NCBI GenBank assembly: GCA_039720395.1
Contig: CM077826.1
Coordinates: 36,980,790-37,044,789, forward strand
DNA from: Liquidambar formosana
Lineage: Eukaryota; Streptophyta; Magnoliopsida; Saxifragales; Altingiaceae
DNA: 64,000 bases
Reading direction: 5' to 3'
Both the position numbers and the translations under genes were made by a program. A model generated the notes under the pieces. It ran no database searches, was not told where the DNA came from, and saw nothing but the letters and a program-made list of their open reading frames with translations. Below, piece by piece: positions 37,111 through 48,452 of the stretch (positions within the stretch are counted from its first letter, which is position 1; each line of letters starts with the position of its first letter).

Positions 37111-38428
37111 TTCCTAGCCCCTAGGTTTCGAAAATCGGAGGTCGAATTGAGGAGAGGCTTTGTCCTAGTGGGTAGGACAGGGTGAATGAAGTCAGGTACG
37201 GAGTGTGTCCGACCTAATTGTATTGTTGATGGGTTAATCGACTTTATCCGAAGAGGGCCCGACAAAATTTGGGTGTCTACAGCTATCCCTCTTTGTTAGG
37301 TTCGCCTTGGGAGAACCCTGACAAAGACTATATGACGCGCTTTGTTAGGATGACGATGGATGATGTTTGAACATGGGCTTGGCGTAGCTTAGCACGCCAC
37401 AAGGAACCTGGATATGCACTTGGTTTGGCCAAGGGCAATTTGGTTATTTCCTTAGTTTAGGGTCTTTGCAGACATTCTCGTAGTTTAGGGTCTTTACGAA
37501 CCGTTAGACATAGATAAGCCGGCCTAAACGCGGCTTGGCGCGCCTTGAGGGGCCATGACAAGTGTTTTATAGGAAGCGGGGGGCAAAATAGTCATTTTGG
37601 GAATTCTCATTAAATGTTACGCTGGCATGGCAGGCGTGGATTCACGCCTACCAGATAGGCGTGAACTGTCACGTTTCAAAGTTGAAATGTTGCGCGGGCT
37701 GGGAGACCATTGCATCATATTTCCAACAGTTTCTTGCATTTTCTCGGCTTCCAATCACTGGGAATCGCTTGGGATTGCTTCTAGACCTTGTTTGGGACCT
37801 TGTTTTCAATTGAGAGGATTTTTAGAGGATTTGACCGAGGGTTTTTGGTGTTCTTCGCATCCGAACTCGGTAAGTCACAGTTTCGATTTTCTGCAATTTT
37901 ATTTTGGATTCTAGCATGATTGTTTTGTGTTTTTGATTGGTTTTAGGCTTTGTGAAACCTGTTAAACATATGGGGGTATCTTGTGTTGGATTTCTTGACA
38001 TTGGGGTAGTTTGGCAATGGGTTTTTCGTGGGTCTGAATGGGTTTTTGATTTGTTTATGTCTCGTTTGCAAAGCATGTTCCCTGTGTTTATCAAACCTTG
38101 TGTGATGCCTGGGTCGTGTATGTGTGGGTTTGGATTTAGGAAAATCTGTATAGGTGAAGTTCTTGGTTTGTTTTTTGATTTTTGCAACTACGTATGTTCA
38201 TTTTGCTCTAAAACAATGCTTGGGAGCGTATAAATGGATTGAAATCCCTCCTGCAGGCCTTAGACACACATGGGCAGATTTAAACATCAAGGAATTCATG
38301 AGTGTGATGGGGAATGCAGGGTGCTTGTTTCTTTTCGTTGGATTTTGAGTAAAATGGGTCTGGTTTGATGCAGTTTTGTGTTTTTTTTTTTCGCATGTGT
38401 TGTTTGTTTTTTTTGGGTTGGTTTTTAT

Positions 38429-38490
38429 TAAGGATGGCAATTTTGCCCCGATCCATAGGGTCCTGACTCGATCCATACCCGAATGGGTGG

Positions 38491-38535
<45 letters not shown>

Positions 38536-38676
38536 CAGGTATCGGGTCAGGTATGGGTATACATTCTAAAAAAATTTCGGGCATGGGTCGGGCATGGATC
38601 CCAAAAAGAAAAAACTCGAGACCCGACTTGACCCGATATTTTTACAATATATATATATATATATATATATTACAAT

Positions 38677-38736
<60 letters not shown>

Positions 38737-39202
38737 ATGTCCTATGTTTGGAATTTATGTATGGTTTTATGAATATTTGAAACCTATCTTAGTATAGGCT
38801 TATGGAGTCCATTAGAAGGCTCATTATGTATTTTTATTGTTTTTTAATCCTTATATTTGTGTATAATATTTGTGTGATCATATTAGGTATGATATTATTT
38901 GAACAAGATTATATTAGGTGCTAAAAACATTTATAAGCTTGGTATATGATTATATGAATAACAAGTAATAAGTGTAAGTAGCAAAAAAATGGAATTTGGA
39001 TAAAAAAAAAAATCCTCACAACAGGGTGGTTGGGTATGAGCGGGTCGGGCATGGATGGCCCAAGAAGACGGTGGATTGGGGATGGAGTTTAATTCTTCAT
39101 ACCCATCGGGTATCGAGTTGGGCATAGGTATAAGATATTAAAGATCGGGTCGGGTATGGGGTGGTGCTGACTCGTATCCGACCCGACCCATTGCCATCCC
39201 TA
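38429..39202. mobile_element. Non-autonomous hAT element
   Basis: The terminal inverted repeats are TAAGGATGGCAAT at the left and ATTGCCATCCCTA at the right. The perfect 8-bp target duplication gtttttat (38421-38428 and 39203-39210) marks the hAT superfamily. The 774-bp interior holds a T run near 38491-38535, an AT microsatellite near 38647-38731 and GACCCGACCC-rich ends. It has no transposase frame. Confidence 0.88.
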
Positions 39203-41089
39203 GTTTTTATTTATAATTGGTTGGCTTTTTGTATTTTGGAATTGTTTGGACGCGCTTAGGCAGATCTCGGTTTTGAGAAAACTGGGGTATAACAGGTTAT
39301 TAGGAGTTTCATCGAGGTTTGGCCATTGCTTGGACTGTCAGTTAGTCTTGGGATAGGTTTTGGCCATGCTTGGGGGTTTGCTTGAGTGTTTGGAAAGGTT
39401 TCAGGAGTGTAGGGAGGCTATATGAACCCCTTGGGGTATGTTTTTGGGTTTGTTTTCTGGTAAAAGTTGCACTTTGCCCATTGTTTTGGTCATTTTGCGA
39501 CCTTTGGATGTCTTTCAATTGCTTTATGCACTGCTTGGAGCATTTTTGGATAGTTTTGAAGGTGTTGGGCTACTAGATAGGCACCTAGGTTTGGGTTTGG
39601 ATGAGTTTTGGGTTAGGGCAGCAGTGTTTTGCCCATTTTTGTTGAAATTTTTTGGAACATGCTTGTTGTAGATAGCATGGTTGGTTCAATTGGGCTGGGC
39701 AGTGTAGGCGTTGGCCTAGGCGAGGCCTTTGAAGTGGACACATGGGTTGGTTTATGTATGAGGTGATGTGTACGAAGGGCGTTGCATGTGTGCGTGTATT
39801 TCGCTCAACTTGTGTGAGGGGTGAGCATTGGTTTGTTTGGCGAAGGATAGCGGTATGTTCGTACTTCGCTAGGGGGAAAGTGGGCTGTTTTTCTTTGTTT
39901 TGTGTGTGTAGGTGGGGCAGTTTTGGTTGAATGGATGAAATTTGTGGCGAGAAGCAAGCGCTTTGACTCTTGTGGAAATAGGTTGTCATTTGGGAGAGCT
40001 GAATTGCTCCACTCCAATGGGGATTAGTTCGGTGAATTTGGTTGGGTTGTTTTGTGGGCGTGAATGGGTGATTTATCGCATGGGTTTGTTGTTCGTTGGG
40101 TTGGTTGGCATAACTATCCTCACGTGAGGTAGCTTAGGTCTTTATGAGCGGGCATTGTCTCCTTTACTGTGGACGGGTGGCCTGCGGCTTGCAGATAGGG
40201 TTGAGTGGCTGCTTGGTTCCAGTGGGGATGCCAAATGCTAGACATACCGACTTAGTTGTGTCTTGGCGTGAATTTGAGGCGTTAATGGATAGGTTCCATT
40301 GGGAAATGAGTCTGGGATCCTTGAGCAGCCCATGAGACAACCTTCTCCACTAGGGATTGGTTTTAAGGATGGTTTGAGTGAACTGTGTTCTTGAGATTGA
40401 GTTGCACTTACTCGTGGGGAGTGGGCGAGTGTTTTGGGCGCCCGTGGGTTGCTTGAACGTTGTTTTTGAGTGGTTTCGTTTGAAGGAATAGGCAGTATCT
40501 TGAATTCGAGATGCGCGACGAGTTTGAGAGTTGAACTTAGGAAGGGAAATGGTACAACAGCTTCCTTTTCAATAACAGTGGAACTTGACTTGGCTCTTAT
40601 GCGCATCCTTGGGCGCGTTACGAGTTCGAGACGAGTATATAGAGTTGGGACTAGCCTAAATGAGTCAATTAGACCTTTAGGAAGCTACCAGTAGCTTGAA
40701 CTAGTCTTGTGGGATAGGCATGGGGCCAAGGTGAGTTTTACACACCCTTACTCAACATTATGAAGCTGTCTAGGATGTTAGGAACTCAACTGGGGCTTGG
40801 GTTAGCCTTGCGGCCTTGGAATAGAGCTTGAGATGCCAGTATTGGCTTGTGGTGACCCTCGGGGGTCGAGATAGGGTGTAGGGAACTCACGTGAGCTGAG
40901 ATGGGTTTGTGAATGGCTTTTGTGAACCACCTAGAGTTGTGAAAGGCCTTTGCGAGCATGTAACTGCCTTTGTGAGTTGTGTAAGAGTGTAGATAATTGC
41001 CGTGAACCATTTTAAAGGTATAGAAAAGTCCATGTGGGCTAGAAGTGGCTCTCATGAGCCGGGGTAGGTGTTACGAAGTGGGCTAGGTC

Positions 41090-43110
41090 ACTTAGCGGCT
41101 CTCATGAGTCAAGGTAAGAGTTGTGGAATGAACTAGGTCACTCGTTGATTCCTTAAGTTGAGGAACAAAGTTTAGGAGTGAACAGTGTCACTCAATGACT
41201 CTCGAAAGTGGAGAGAAGGGCTTCAGAGCGAACTTTGTCACTCATCAACTCCCGGAAGTGTTGGGAATCGAACAAGAGGGAAAAATAGAAGTGCGGAATA
41301 TAAAAATTTTTCCTACGATTCCCAATCCCATGAATCTAACTATGCATAACACAAAATAAAACCCTAACTACAAAGAGGGTTAGAACACTTACAGAATTTT
41401 TGTCTTCTCCTTTTTGCTCCAAGCTTTGATTCTGGGCAGCGGTGAATGAGCAGCCCAAGTGTGCTGCCTCCAATGGTATCCACACCTAGCTAGAGCTTTA
41501 AGTCCTTTCAACCTTTTCCTTGTTATTGCTAGTGTAGGAGAAGAGAAGAGAGAGAGAGGGAGGCTAGAATTTTCGGCTAGCCCTTGGGAGTTCAACTTGT
41601 TGTGATGTCATCACATCACACTATATATTTATAGCCCACCAAAGGGGGGCCGGCCATGAGGGAGAACCCACTTAGGGTTTTGTGTAATTATTATTAATTA
41701 CACAATAACCCTTCTTAATTATATCATATATAAATTTGGCCTTAAAGAACTATTCTTTATGTACTCATACCCTTTCTCTTATAGACTTTAAAGCTTATCT
41801 TGCGTGATCAGTGTGTGACCCATTGGGTTCACATCATCAAGTAGTAGGAATAGCACGAGGTGTGCACAATGGAACTCTTTCCATTTAGGGTCTAATTGGA
41901 ATTCCCTCCAATTCCCTAATTGATTATAACTCATTTATATCAATTAGGGCTTCTACTAACCATGAATAACACCTAGCATATGGTTCATGGTTTTGTCCTT
42001 AATAAAGTGAATAAGATCTAACACAGAACCCTTCTGTTATAGTTTATAGGTTACAATTGCATCCTTCCTTCAACACAATGTCTCCAATTGAACTAATAGG
42101 ACATGGAAGTCTGTCAAGTCCCTAGTTCAATTACTTTATACTCATTCATAGATATCAACTTATTGATGAACTCATGGAAACTCTTTTCCACATTCATCCT
42201 ATTGTGGCCATGGATTTAATGAATTATATTATGAATGTTATATGAGACATTCTCTCTCTTTTTCCTGAGAGTGATGGATCCTTTGTTGATCACTCACATG
42301 CCTTCATACACATAGCAGTAGGGCCAATGAACACCTTTGCAGACTCCTGAATAGGATCTGCACTTAGTGTTATCAAACTTCTAAAGCTACATGCATAAGA
42401 CAACTATGGTGTCTCAGGTCTAAGGATTACTTGTACCACTATAACAATGAGAAACTGATTGACATGCAGGATAAAACTCTATTCAGTTTATCTCATATCT
42501 TTGGTCACATTTAGTGTACCTATTCTATTAATAGGCACCCACCTGTTGGTTGTAGTGTCTCCACACAAATAACTTGAGACCAGCTATCCTCCTATAGAGT
42601 CAACCTAACAAGTGCTAGTCCTATGGTTCATTATTGTCCATTATAGTGAACCTTTAACTAGAAATGCTTTAGGAGTTTAGTACAGAGATATATTTACAGT
42701 CTCAAAATTACAACTCTCTGTAATTCCATATTCTCAACTCTAACTCCATGGACATATTATGTAAATATAAATGATGCATATAAACATAATAGAATAAGCC
42801 CTTTTATTAAATCAATAATAAATGTGACATACATAAATGAAATCAAATGATTGTTCCTAATCCCTAAACAATCATCTCCATGATTGGCTCTAGGGCATAA
42901 TCCTAATAGGAAGTGGAGAAAAGGGGTTGTGGCAGTGAACTTTGTCATTCATCAACTCTCAGAAGTGGAGAGAAGGGTTGTAAGAGTGAACAGTGTCACT
43001 CATCGACTCTCAAAAGTGGAGAGAAGGGTTGTAGGAGTGAACAGCGTCACTCATCGACTCTCGGAAGTGGAAAGAAGGGTTGTAGGAGTGAACAGTGTCA
43101 CTTAGAGATG
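41090..43110. repeat. 51-bp tandem array interrupted by solo LTR 2
   Basis: Units of about 51 bases (AGTGGAGAGAAGGGTTGTAG... then GTGTCACTCATCGACTCTC) lie at 41090-41258 and 42909-43110, the period being 51 at 42964-43015-43066. The array is a whole number of codons and so yields a 17-residue repeat in translation, but nothing suggests it is translated. Confidence 0.8.
41259..42908 (-). mobile_element. Solo copia LTR 2
   Basis: One full LTR of the copia-A/B family, reversed, 1650 bp, is flanked by ggaag (41254-41258 and 42909-42913). Its last bases read AATA where ACA is expected, a transition. It was inserted into the 51-bp array. Confidence 0.92.
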
Positions 43111-43126
43111 TGGAAAGCTCGTGTGA

Positions 43127-43892
43127 GCTTAGGACGGCTCCAATGAGCAAAAATGGGAAGTAAATGGTTCACGGGAACCACTTAGGGATGTAGAAAAGCT
43201 TAGGTAAGCTCGCGATGACTCTTACGAGCCGAGATGGGAAGCGGATGGTTCGTGGGAACCAAACGAGGGTGTAAACAAGCTATGTAAGCTTGGAACGACT
43301 CTCATGAGTCTAGATAGGAAGCGAATGGTTCGCGGAAACCAAACGGGAGGTATGAACAAGCTATATAAGCTTGAAATGACTCTCGTGAGTCGAGATAGGA
43401 AGCGAATGGTTCATAGGAACCAAACAGGAGGTGTGAACAAGCTATGTAAGCTTAGAATGACTCTCGTGAGTAGAGATAGGAAGCGAATGGTTCGCGGGAA
43501 CCAAATGGGAGGTGTCAACGAGCTATATAAGTTTGGAATAACTCTCGTGAGTCGAGATAGGAAGCGAATGGTTCGCGAGAACCAAACGGGAGGTGTGAAC
43601 AAGTTGTATAAGCTTGGAATGACTCTCGTGAGTCGAGATAGGAAGCGAATGGTTCGCGGGAACTAAATGGGAGGTGTGAACAAGCTATATAAGCTAGGAA
43701 TGACTTTTGTGAGTCGAGATAGGAAGCGAATAGTTCGCGGGAACCAAACGGGAGGTGTGAACAAGCTATATAAGCTTGGAATGACTCTCGTGAGTAGAGG
43801 CGAATGGTTTGCAGGAACCAAACGGGATGTGTAAACAAGCTATGTAAGCTTGGAATGACTCTCGTGAGTCGAGATAGGAAGCGAAGATAGTT
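43127..43892. repeat. 81-bp tandem array, about 9 copies
   Basis: GGAAGCGAATGGTTC recurs every 81 bases (for example 43317 and 43398). Each unit contains three inverted repeats: GGTTC-GCG-GGAACC, GACTC-TCGT-GAGTC and AAGCT-ATATA-AGCTT. The period is 27 codons and gives a 27-residue repeat in one frame, which I take as accidental. Confidence 0.88.
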
Positions 43893-44167
43893 CTCGCGGA
43901 TGAAAACACATAAAACATATCAACACCTGTTTGTGATCGTGATTTAAAGTCTTATAACATGTTTGTTTATGGTTCCTCTTTCTTTTCTGTCTTTGTTTTA
44001 TTCTTTTTTTCACTCATCTATCTGTTACATGCTCTAACATGCTTCATGATATGTCTGTGCATATACTTACCTGCTTTGTAGCTTTTGTGCTTTCCTCAGC
44101 TTTGCTTTACTTTATTGTTGCTTATGATCTGATGTTTTGAATCCCATGGTTTTGCTTTTGCAGATAC

Positions 44168-45809
44168 ATGGCTTCTATTGGAGGAGCTGGTGGAGACGAT
44201 CCTGAACGTGGTCCACCCCGGTGCCACCCTTTTAGTGTAGAGAAGGGCAAGAGCGTTGCAGTTGAGGCTCCCTGTCGGAGCAAGCGGCGACGGGGGAGTG
44301 GTATAGTGATTGACGAGGCCACGGCAGTGGCCAGTGCTGAGGCAGAGGCTCGAGGGGGGAGCCTGAGGTTGAGGTTGAGGCTAAGGGCGCCGTGCCTGAG
44401 ATAGAGGCTCGAAGGGGAGAGCCTGAGGTTGAGGCTGAGGGCGCCGTACCCGAGATAGAGGCTGCTAAGATGGGCTTTAATTAGGAGGACCTGGCTGGGA
44501 TTATAGAGGGCCAGGATGCACCTAGGGATAGGCATCGTAGGCGATGGTTACCTACTATTGCTGGTGGGGCTGCTCATAGGGAGCCCACTGCTGAAGGGGC
44601 TGCTCATAGGGAGCCCACTGCTGAAGGGGCTGCTTATAGGGAGCCCACTACTGAGGAGAGAGCTTAGGTGGCTGACACCGAGCTGCTGAGGGGTTTGTCG
44701 GACCATCCCTTGATGTATGCTCGCATTGGGACAGTGAGTGACTTTGTTTGCTTTTCCGTTTTCTTTTCTTCCATTCATTTTTGTTTGCTTTACTGTTCAT
44801 TTCTTTTCATATATCTTGATAAATTTCTTTTCTTGTTTTCTTTTGAATCTTAATAGAGTCCAATTGGGCGGAACCTCACTTTTAGGGGTGCTTGGCACAC
44901 AGCGATCCTATTGGCGAAGAAGGCCAACTTGACTTTGCGAGGCTGGTTGGTAGAGGCAGGCTTTAGAGCCTTTATAACCATGGATGCCTTTAGAGTGAGG
45001 CGTTCTTTTATCCAGGCTTTGGGTAAGAGGTGGTTTTTTGACACCAACTCTCTCCATTTGCCTCAGTTTGAGCTAACACCAACCCCGATGGACTGGATAA
45101 TGATCACGAGGATTCGGTTTGGTGGGGCCCCCCTTCCCAGGCGGAAGGTGAAGTTGGTGGAGGTGGCTCGATTATTGGAGATCGATCCCACGGGTACTTT
45201 GAAGTCCCGTCTCAAGCTGAGCGATCTATGGACTGGCGGAGACGAGTGCGAGGACTTTGCTGTAGACTTCGGCAACTGGAACGAGCTCATATTTCGTCTC
45301 TTTTTTGTCTATTTCGTCGCCAGTTGCTTCTTTCTTGATAGCATGTCCACCATTGCCTATGACTTCGCGATGCTGACTAAGCACCAAGAGAGGCTGGGGA
45401 CTTATGATTGGGGATCTGCCACTTCGCTGCCTTCCTGGAAGGTATGCAGAAGAAGTCCGTAGGTGCGGTTGGCTCATTCTTGGGTTTTTACCTATTTCTT
45501 CAGGTGCTTTTCTATTCCTTTGAAGCTATTTCCTTTTCAGTTCTGTTCATGCTTGTGTTTATTTCTTGTTTCCTAAGTGGTTCTGATACACGTTCTGTTT
45601 TTGTTACAGATGTGGGCTTTTGAGTATATTCTTCCCTTCCATCCCTCGACGGCTATCGCTGTCGCCTTCCCCCCGGGGCGGCAGTAGGATCCTAACGCCC
45701 GGGACATCCAGGTGGCCTTCACTGATTTCCTGACAGCCTGCTTGTAGCTCGAGTGTGTTACGATTGACTTGGTGATTATGTTTGTTGATTTTTGAAAGAG
45801 AGTCCTCCT
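44168..45809 (+). pseudogene. PMD-3: intron-containing plant mobile domain gene of gypsy-3, truncated
   Basis: Exon 1 is 44168-44733 (ATG after an AG acceptor at 44163). It has an acidic N-terminal repeat and three copies of a 30-base GAAHREPTAE unit near 44565-44655, with frame breaks. The intron 44734-44856 has GTGAGT and TAATAG. Exon 2 is 44857-45503, with LTLRGWLVEAGFRAF, DTNSLHLPQFELTPTPMDWI and, after a frame slip near 45410, FAAFLEGM...GSFLGFYLFLQ. The intron 45504-45609 ends in TTACAG. Exon 3 starts MWAFEYILPFHP, contains two stops and ends at the gypsy-2 LTR. The motifs (AGF..F, DTN..HLP..ELT.TP.D, WAFEY) are those of the plant mobile domain. An untranslated first exon ending near 37869 (donor GTAAGT) is possible. 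Confidence 0.68.
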
Positions 45810-47022
45810 GTATACCTATGGTGAAGTACCCTTTTGCCGCTGTAGAGAGTCCTCCTTCTCTTGTGTACTGCTGGGAATTCCTTCCTTCAAGCCTCCAACC
45901 CTCTTTCAAGCTCTCTCTCTCACTCTCTCACTTAAAGTTTAGGTTAAACTACCCTAAGGATGGCCGTCATAGCCTCCATGTGCCTTCTTCTCCAGAAAAT
46001 TCCTCCAAGTGCCTCCCCCTATTGCTGAAGTATAAGGGGGTATTTATAGGGTTTGAGGGAAAACCCTCAATGGTTGGGATTAAAACCCTAGGTATTGATC
46101 CAAGGGTTCTTAGAGGTTCCCTTGGGGCTCAAGTAGGTCAAATAGGGCTAAAAATAGGGTTAAATGGCGGCTGGAAGCGAGCAAATCTGAGGAAATAGGA
46201 AGGGAGCTGCGTCAACACTCAAAAAAGGAAAGAAGCTCGGGTGACCATCTGGGGCTGGGCGGCTAGCCACCTGGGCCCAGGCGGCTAGCCGCCCAGGCCT
46301 GGGTGGTCACCCGAGGCCCTGTCAGCTTATGCCCATATTTAACCCCTTCAACTTCTAAATGTGTTTCAAGACTCAAATCAACTTCGATTTTGACGAAACG
46401 AAAGCCAAAACGACCCTATTTCGAAAGGGAATGTAATTTGAGTCACTTGAGGGCAAGAAACCCTAGCCATGGCTGCATGGTTGGGTCCTACAAAGGCGGT
46501 TAAGCGCTATGCCTCACCATCGCTTAGCTTAAGTATGCACATAGGGTCGCACCGAATGCTTTCCAATTCAAAATTCAACCTCCCTAAACACATTTGGGGA
46601 TGAAATTAAGACTAATCAAGGTCAAATGAGCAGTCATAGAGTGAAAATCATGAGCCAATTCGAGCTAACCCGAAATAGGTCTCTTAACCAACCTGAGCCA
46701 TGTTTAGCCATTCTAATCCCGAATCATCAATTCATCGAATTGAACCCATAAATACCTTAAATGCATCCATATGAACTCCAATTGGCAACTTGGAGATCAT
46801 TTCAAGGTCAAATGGAAAGTTTGTGACCTAAAAGATTGTTATGCCCTTCAAGTCACAAAAGTTCTTATTAGCCCTCAAGATCAACTCCAAATCGAACCAA
46901 AATTCATACACATCATCCTCAGGACCTTAGAAACTCAATGCAAAAGACTAGACTCAAAAAGGAAACAAAAAAACACATGAAATGACAAACCCTAGCTAAG
47001 GTGGCAAAAATGGGATGTGATA
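45810..47022 (-). repeat. Truncated 3' LTR of gypsy-2
   Basis: Leftwards from 47022 it starts TATCACATCCCATTTTTGCC (TG mutated to TA), preceded by the purine-rich AATGAGGGGCTTC on the minus strand (47023-47035). It carries the TATA box at 46041-46048 and the palindrome at 46236-46315. It matches 23684-24883 of gypsy-1 and then stops abruptly at 45810, joining PMD-3, so the distal part has been lost. Confidence 0.7.
46041..46315 (-). promoter_or_regulatory. LTR promoter of gypsy-2: palindrome and TATA box
   Basis: CTCGGGTGACCA (46236) and TGGTCACCCGAG (ending 46315) form perfect 12-base arms around a 56-base core that contains two GGCGGCTAGCC units. The minus-strand TATAAATA is 188 bases downstream at 46041-46048. 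Confidence 0.6.
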
Positions 47023-47225
47023 GAAGCCCCTCATTGGTGAACAAGTTTCACTTGCGAGCCAATGACAAAAAGAACAACCCATTTTTGCCTAGGGGATTGA
47101 TTTCATCAACACCCACTGGGGAAAAGAGAGCAATCATATCATTGAATTCTTAGAATTTATTATACACAAACACAAAGGTACTCCTCATAAGTTCTACAGA
47201 ACTCTTCTCATACTATATACCAGTT

Positions 47226-47470
47226 TCACTGGGGGACAAGATGAGGTATCCACAGCTTACATCGAACTACGTTCGATGAAAGGTCTTCCCATACTACACC
47301 AGTTGCACTGGTGAATAGTACAAAGTATCCATAACTTACACCGAATCTGCGTTCGATGAAAGGTCTTCCCATACTACACCAGTTGCACTAGTGAATAGTA
47401 CAAGGTATCCATAGCTTACACCAAATCTACGTTCGATGAAAGGTCTTCCCATACTACACCAGTTGCACTG
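47226..47470. repeat. 80-bp tandem array, about 3 copies (gypsy-2)
   Basis: This is the reverse complement of the 80-base units at 22901-23459, with CACCAGT-TGC-ACTGGTG and TTCGATG hairpins. It has fewer units than gypsy-1. To its right, 47515-47810 holds the shorter AGAAAGAT-type repeats. Confidence 0.85.
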
Positions 47471-48273
47471 GTGAATAACATGAGGTATAACTGTGCCCTC
47501 CAGGCTATCACAAAACATGAGAAAGATTGCATTCTTCTCATATTCAAATCAAGAAGGTAATCACATAACACGAGAAAGATCGCATCCTTCTCGTACTCAA
47601 ATCATCAAGGTAAACACATACCACGGGAAAGATTGCATCTTTCGAACTATCAAGGTAAACATGTGACATGAGAAAGATTGCATCCTTCTCAAGGTGAACA
47701 CATAGTATGAGAAAGATCGCGTCCTTCTCATATTCAAATCATGGGAAAAATTGCATCTTTCGAACTATCAAGGTAAACATGTGACATGAGAAAGATTGCA
47801 TCTTTCTTTCACTAAGTCATCAAGACAAAGGTAAGCTTTTACTTACCAACACTCAACAAGTTCACCAAATCATCTCACATGGAGGCTATTCATGCCTCAA
47901 CTCAAATACCAACTCATATAGGAGACACATTCATCTCAAGAAAGCAATCATTCTCATGCACATAGGGAAAGTATCTTTATCCCAAATAACAACAAATCAT
48001 AGTGACATAGGAGGAAATTCATCCCTAATGACCAAAAATCATATGCATAGAGAAGGTTGTTCAACCCTATTTGCATGCCATGCCCACACAAGGGCCACCA
48101 ATGCAATCCATTTCAAAAACATTTCATGCTAAACAATGTCAAGATATTCACTCATTTTTCAACTCAAAATAAGCTTGAGATTTCATCTCAAAGAAGGTTC
48201 AAAGGCGCGAATAGGCGAGCAAAGGCCAAATAAAGGCGAAATAGGGCAAAACTGGGCAAAACATAGCAGCGGC

Positions 48274-48404
48274 CTCGGGTGACCACTTGGGGCTGGGTGG
48301 TCACCCGAGCCCGAAGCGGAGTTTCGCCTGTTTTTAGGAAACTTCCTATTCTAACAGAATCTCTCCTTCCAAAACACGGATTTCTGAATTTTTTCCTATA
48401 AAAG
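48274..48404 (+). promoter_or_regulatory. Promoter of the gypsy-2 PMD gene: palindrome and TATA box
   Basis: CTCGGGTGACCAC (48274-48286) and GTGGTCACCCGAG (48297-48309) are perfect 13-base arms with a 10-base loop. TATAAAAG follows at 48397-48404, 49 bases before the ATG at 48453. The arrangement matches 9117-9253 in gypsy-1. Confidence 0.65.
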
Positions 48405-48452
48405 CACATCCAAGGGGTCTCAAACCCTACTTACATTCATTGAGAGCAAGTT

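Larger units (their letters stand above)
30950..37281 (-). repeat. LTR of gypsy-3 (Tat/Ogre type; left end approximate)
   Basis: Reading leftwards, the LTR starts TGTAGACACCCAAATTTTGTC at 37281, preceded by the purine-rich CAAAGAGGGATAGC (37282-37295). Such starts are typical of long Tat/Ogre LTRs. It includes the 162-bp array, a TATA box (TATAAATA on the minus strand, at about 34388-34395), the 60-bp array and GGTGGCGACTCC near 31093. That last motif sits near the right end of the gypsy-1 LTR too. The left end is set near 30950 by this similarity only. At over 6 kb it would be long even for this branch. Confidence 0.5.
30950..45809 (-). mobile_element. gypsy-3: 3' portion of a third Ty3/gypsy element
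   Basis: The order right to left is a PMD gene on the opposite strand (PMD-3), tandem arrays, a purine tract and a long LTR, the same plan as in gypsy-1 and gypsy-2. Its pol is not visible and would lie beyond gypsy-2, which truncates PMD-3 at 45809. The element was hit by the hAT element and by solo LTR 2. Bases 37296-38420 and 39211-41090 are T-rich, non-coding and contain only short accidental frames. Confidence 0.45.

Noticed and set aside
37597..40700. Several open frames of 60-130 codons on both strands.
   Set aside because: T-rich non-coding sequence without recognisable domains, probably intron or spacer of gypsy-3.
42884..43838. Repeat proteins with 17- and 27-residue periods.
   Set aside because: The arrays are multiples of three bases and so stay open in several frames on both strands. 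Nothing supports translation.
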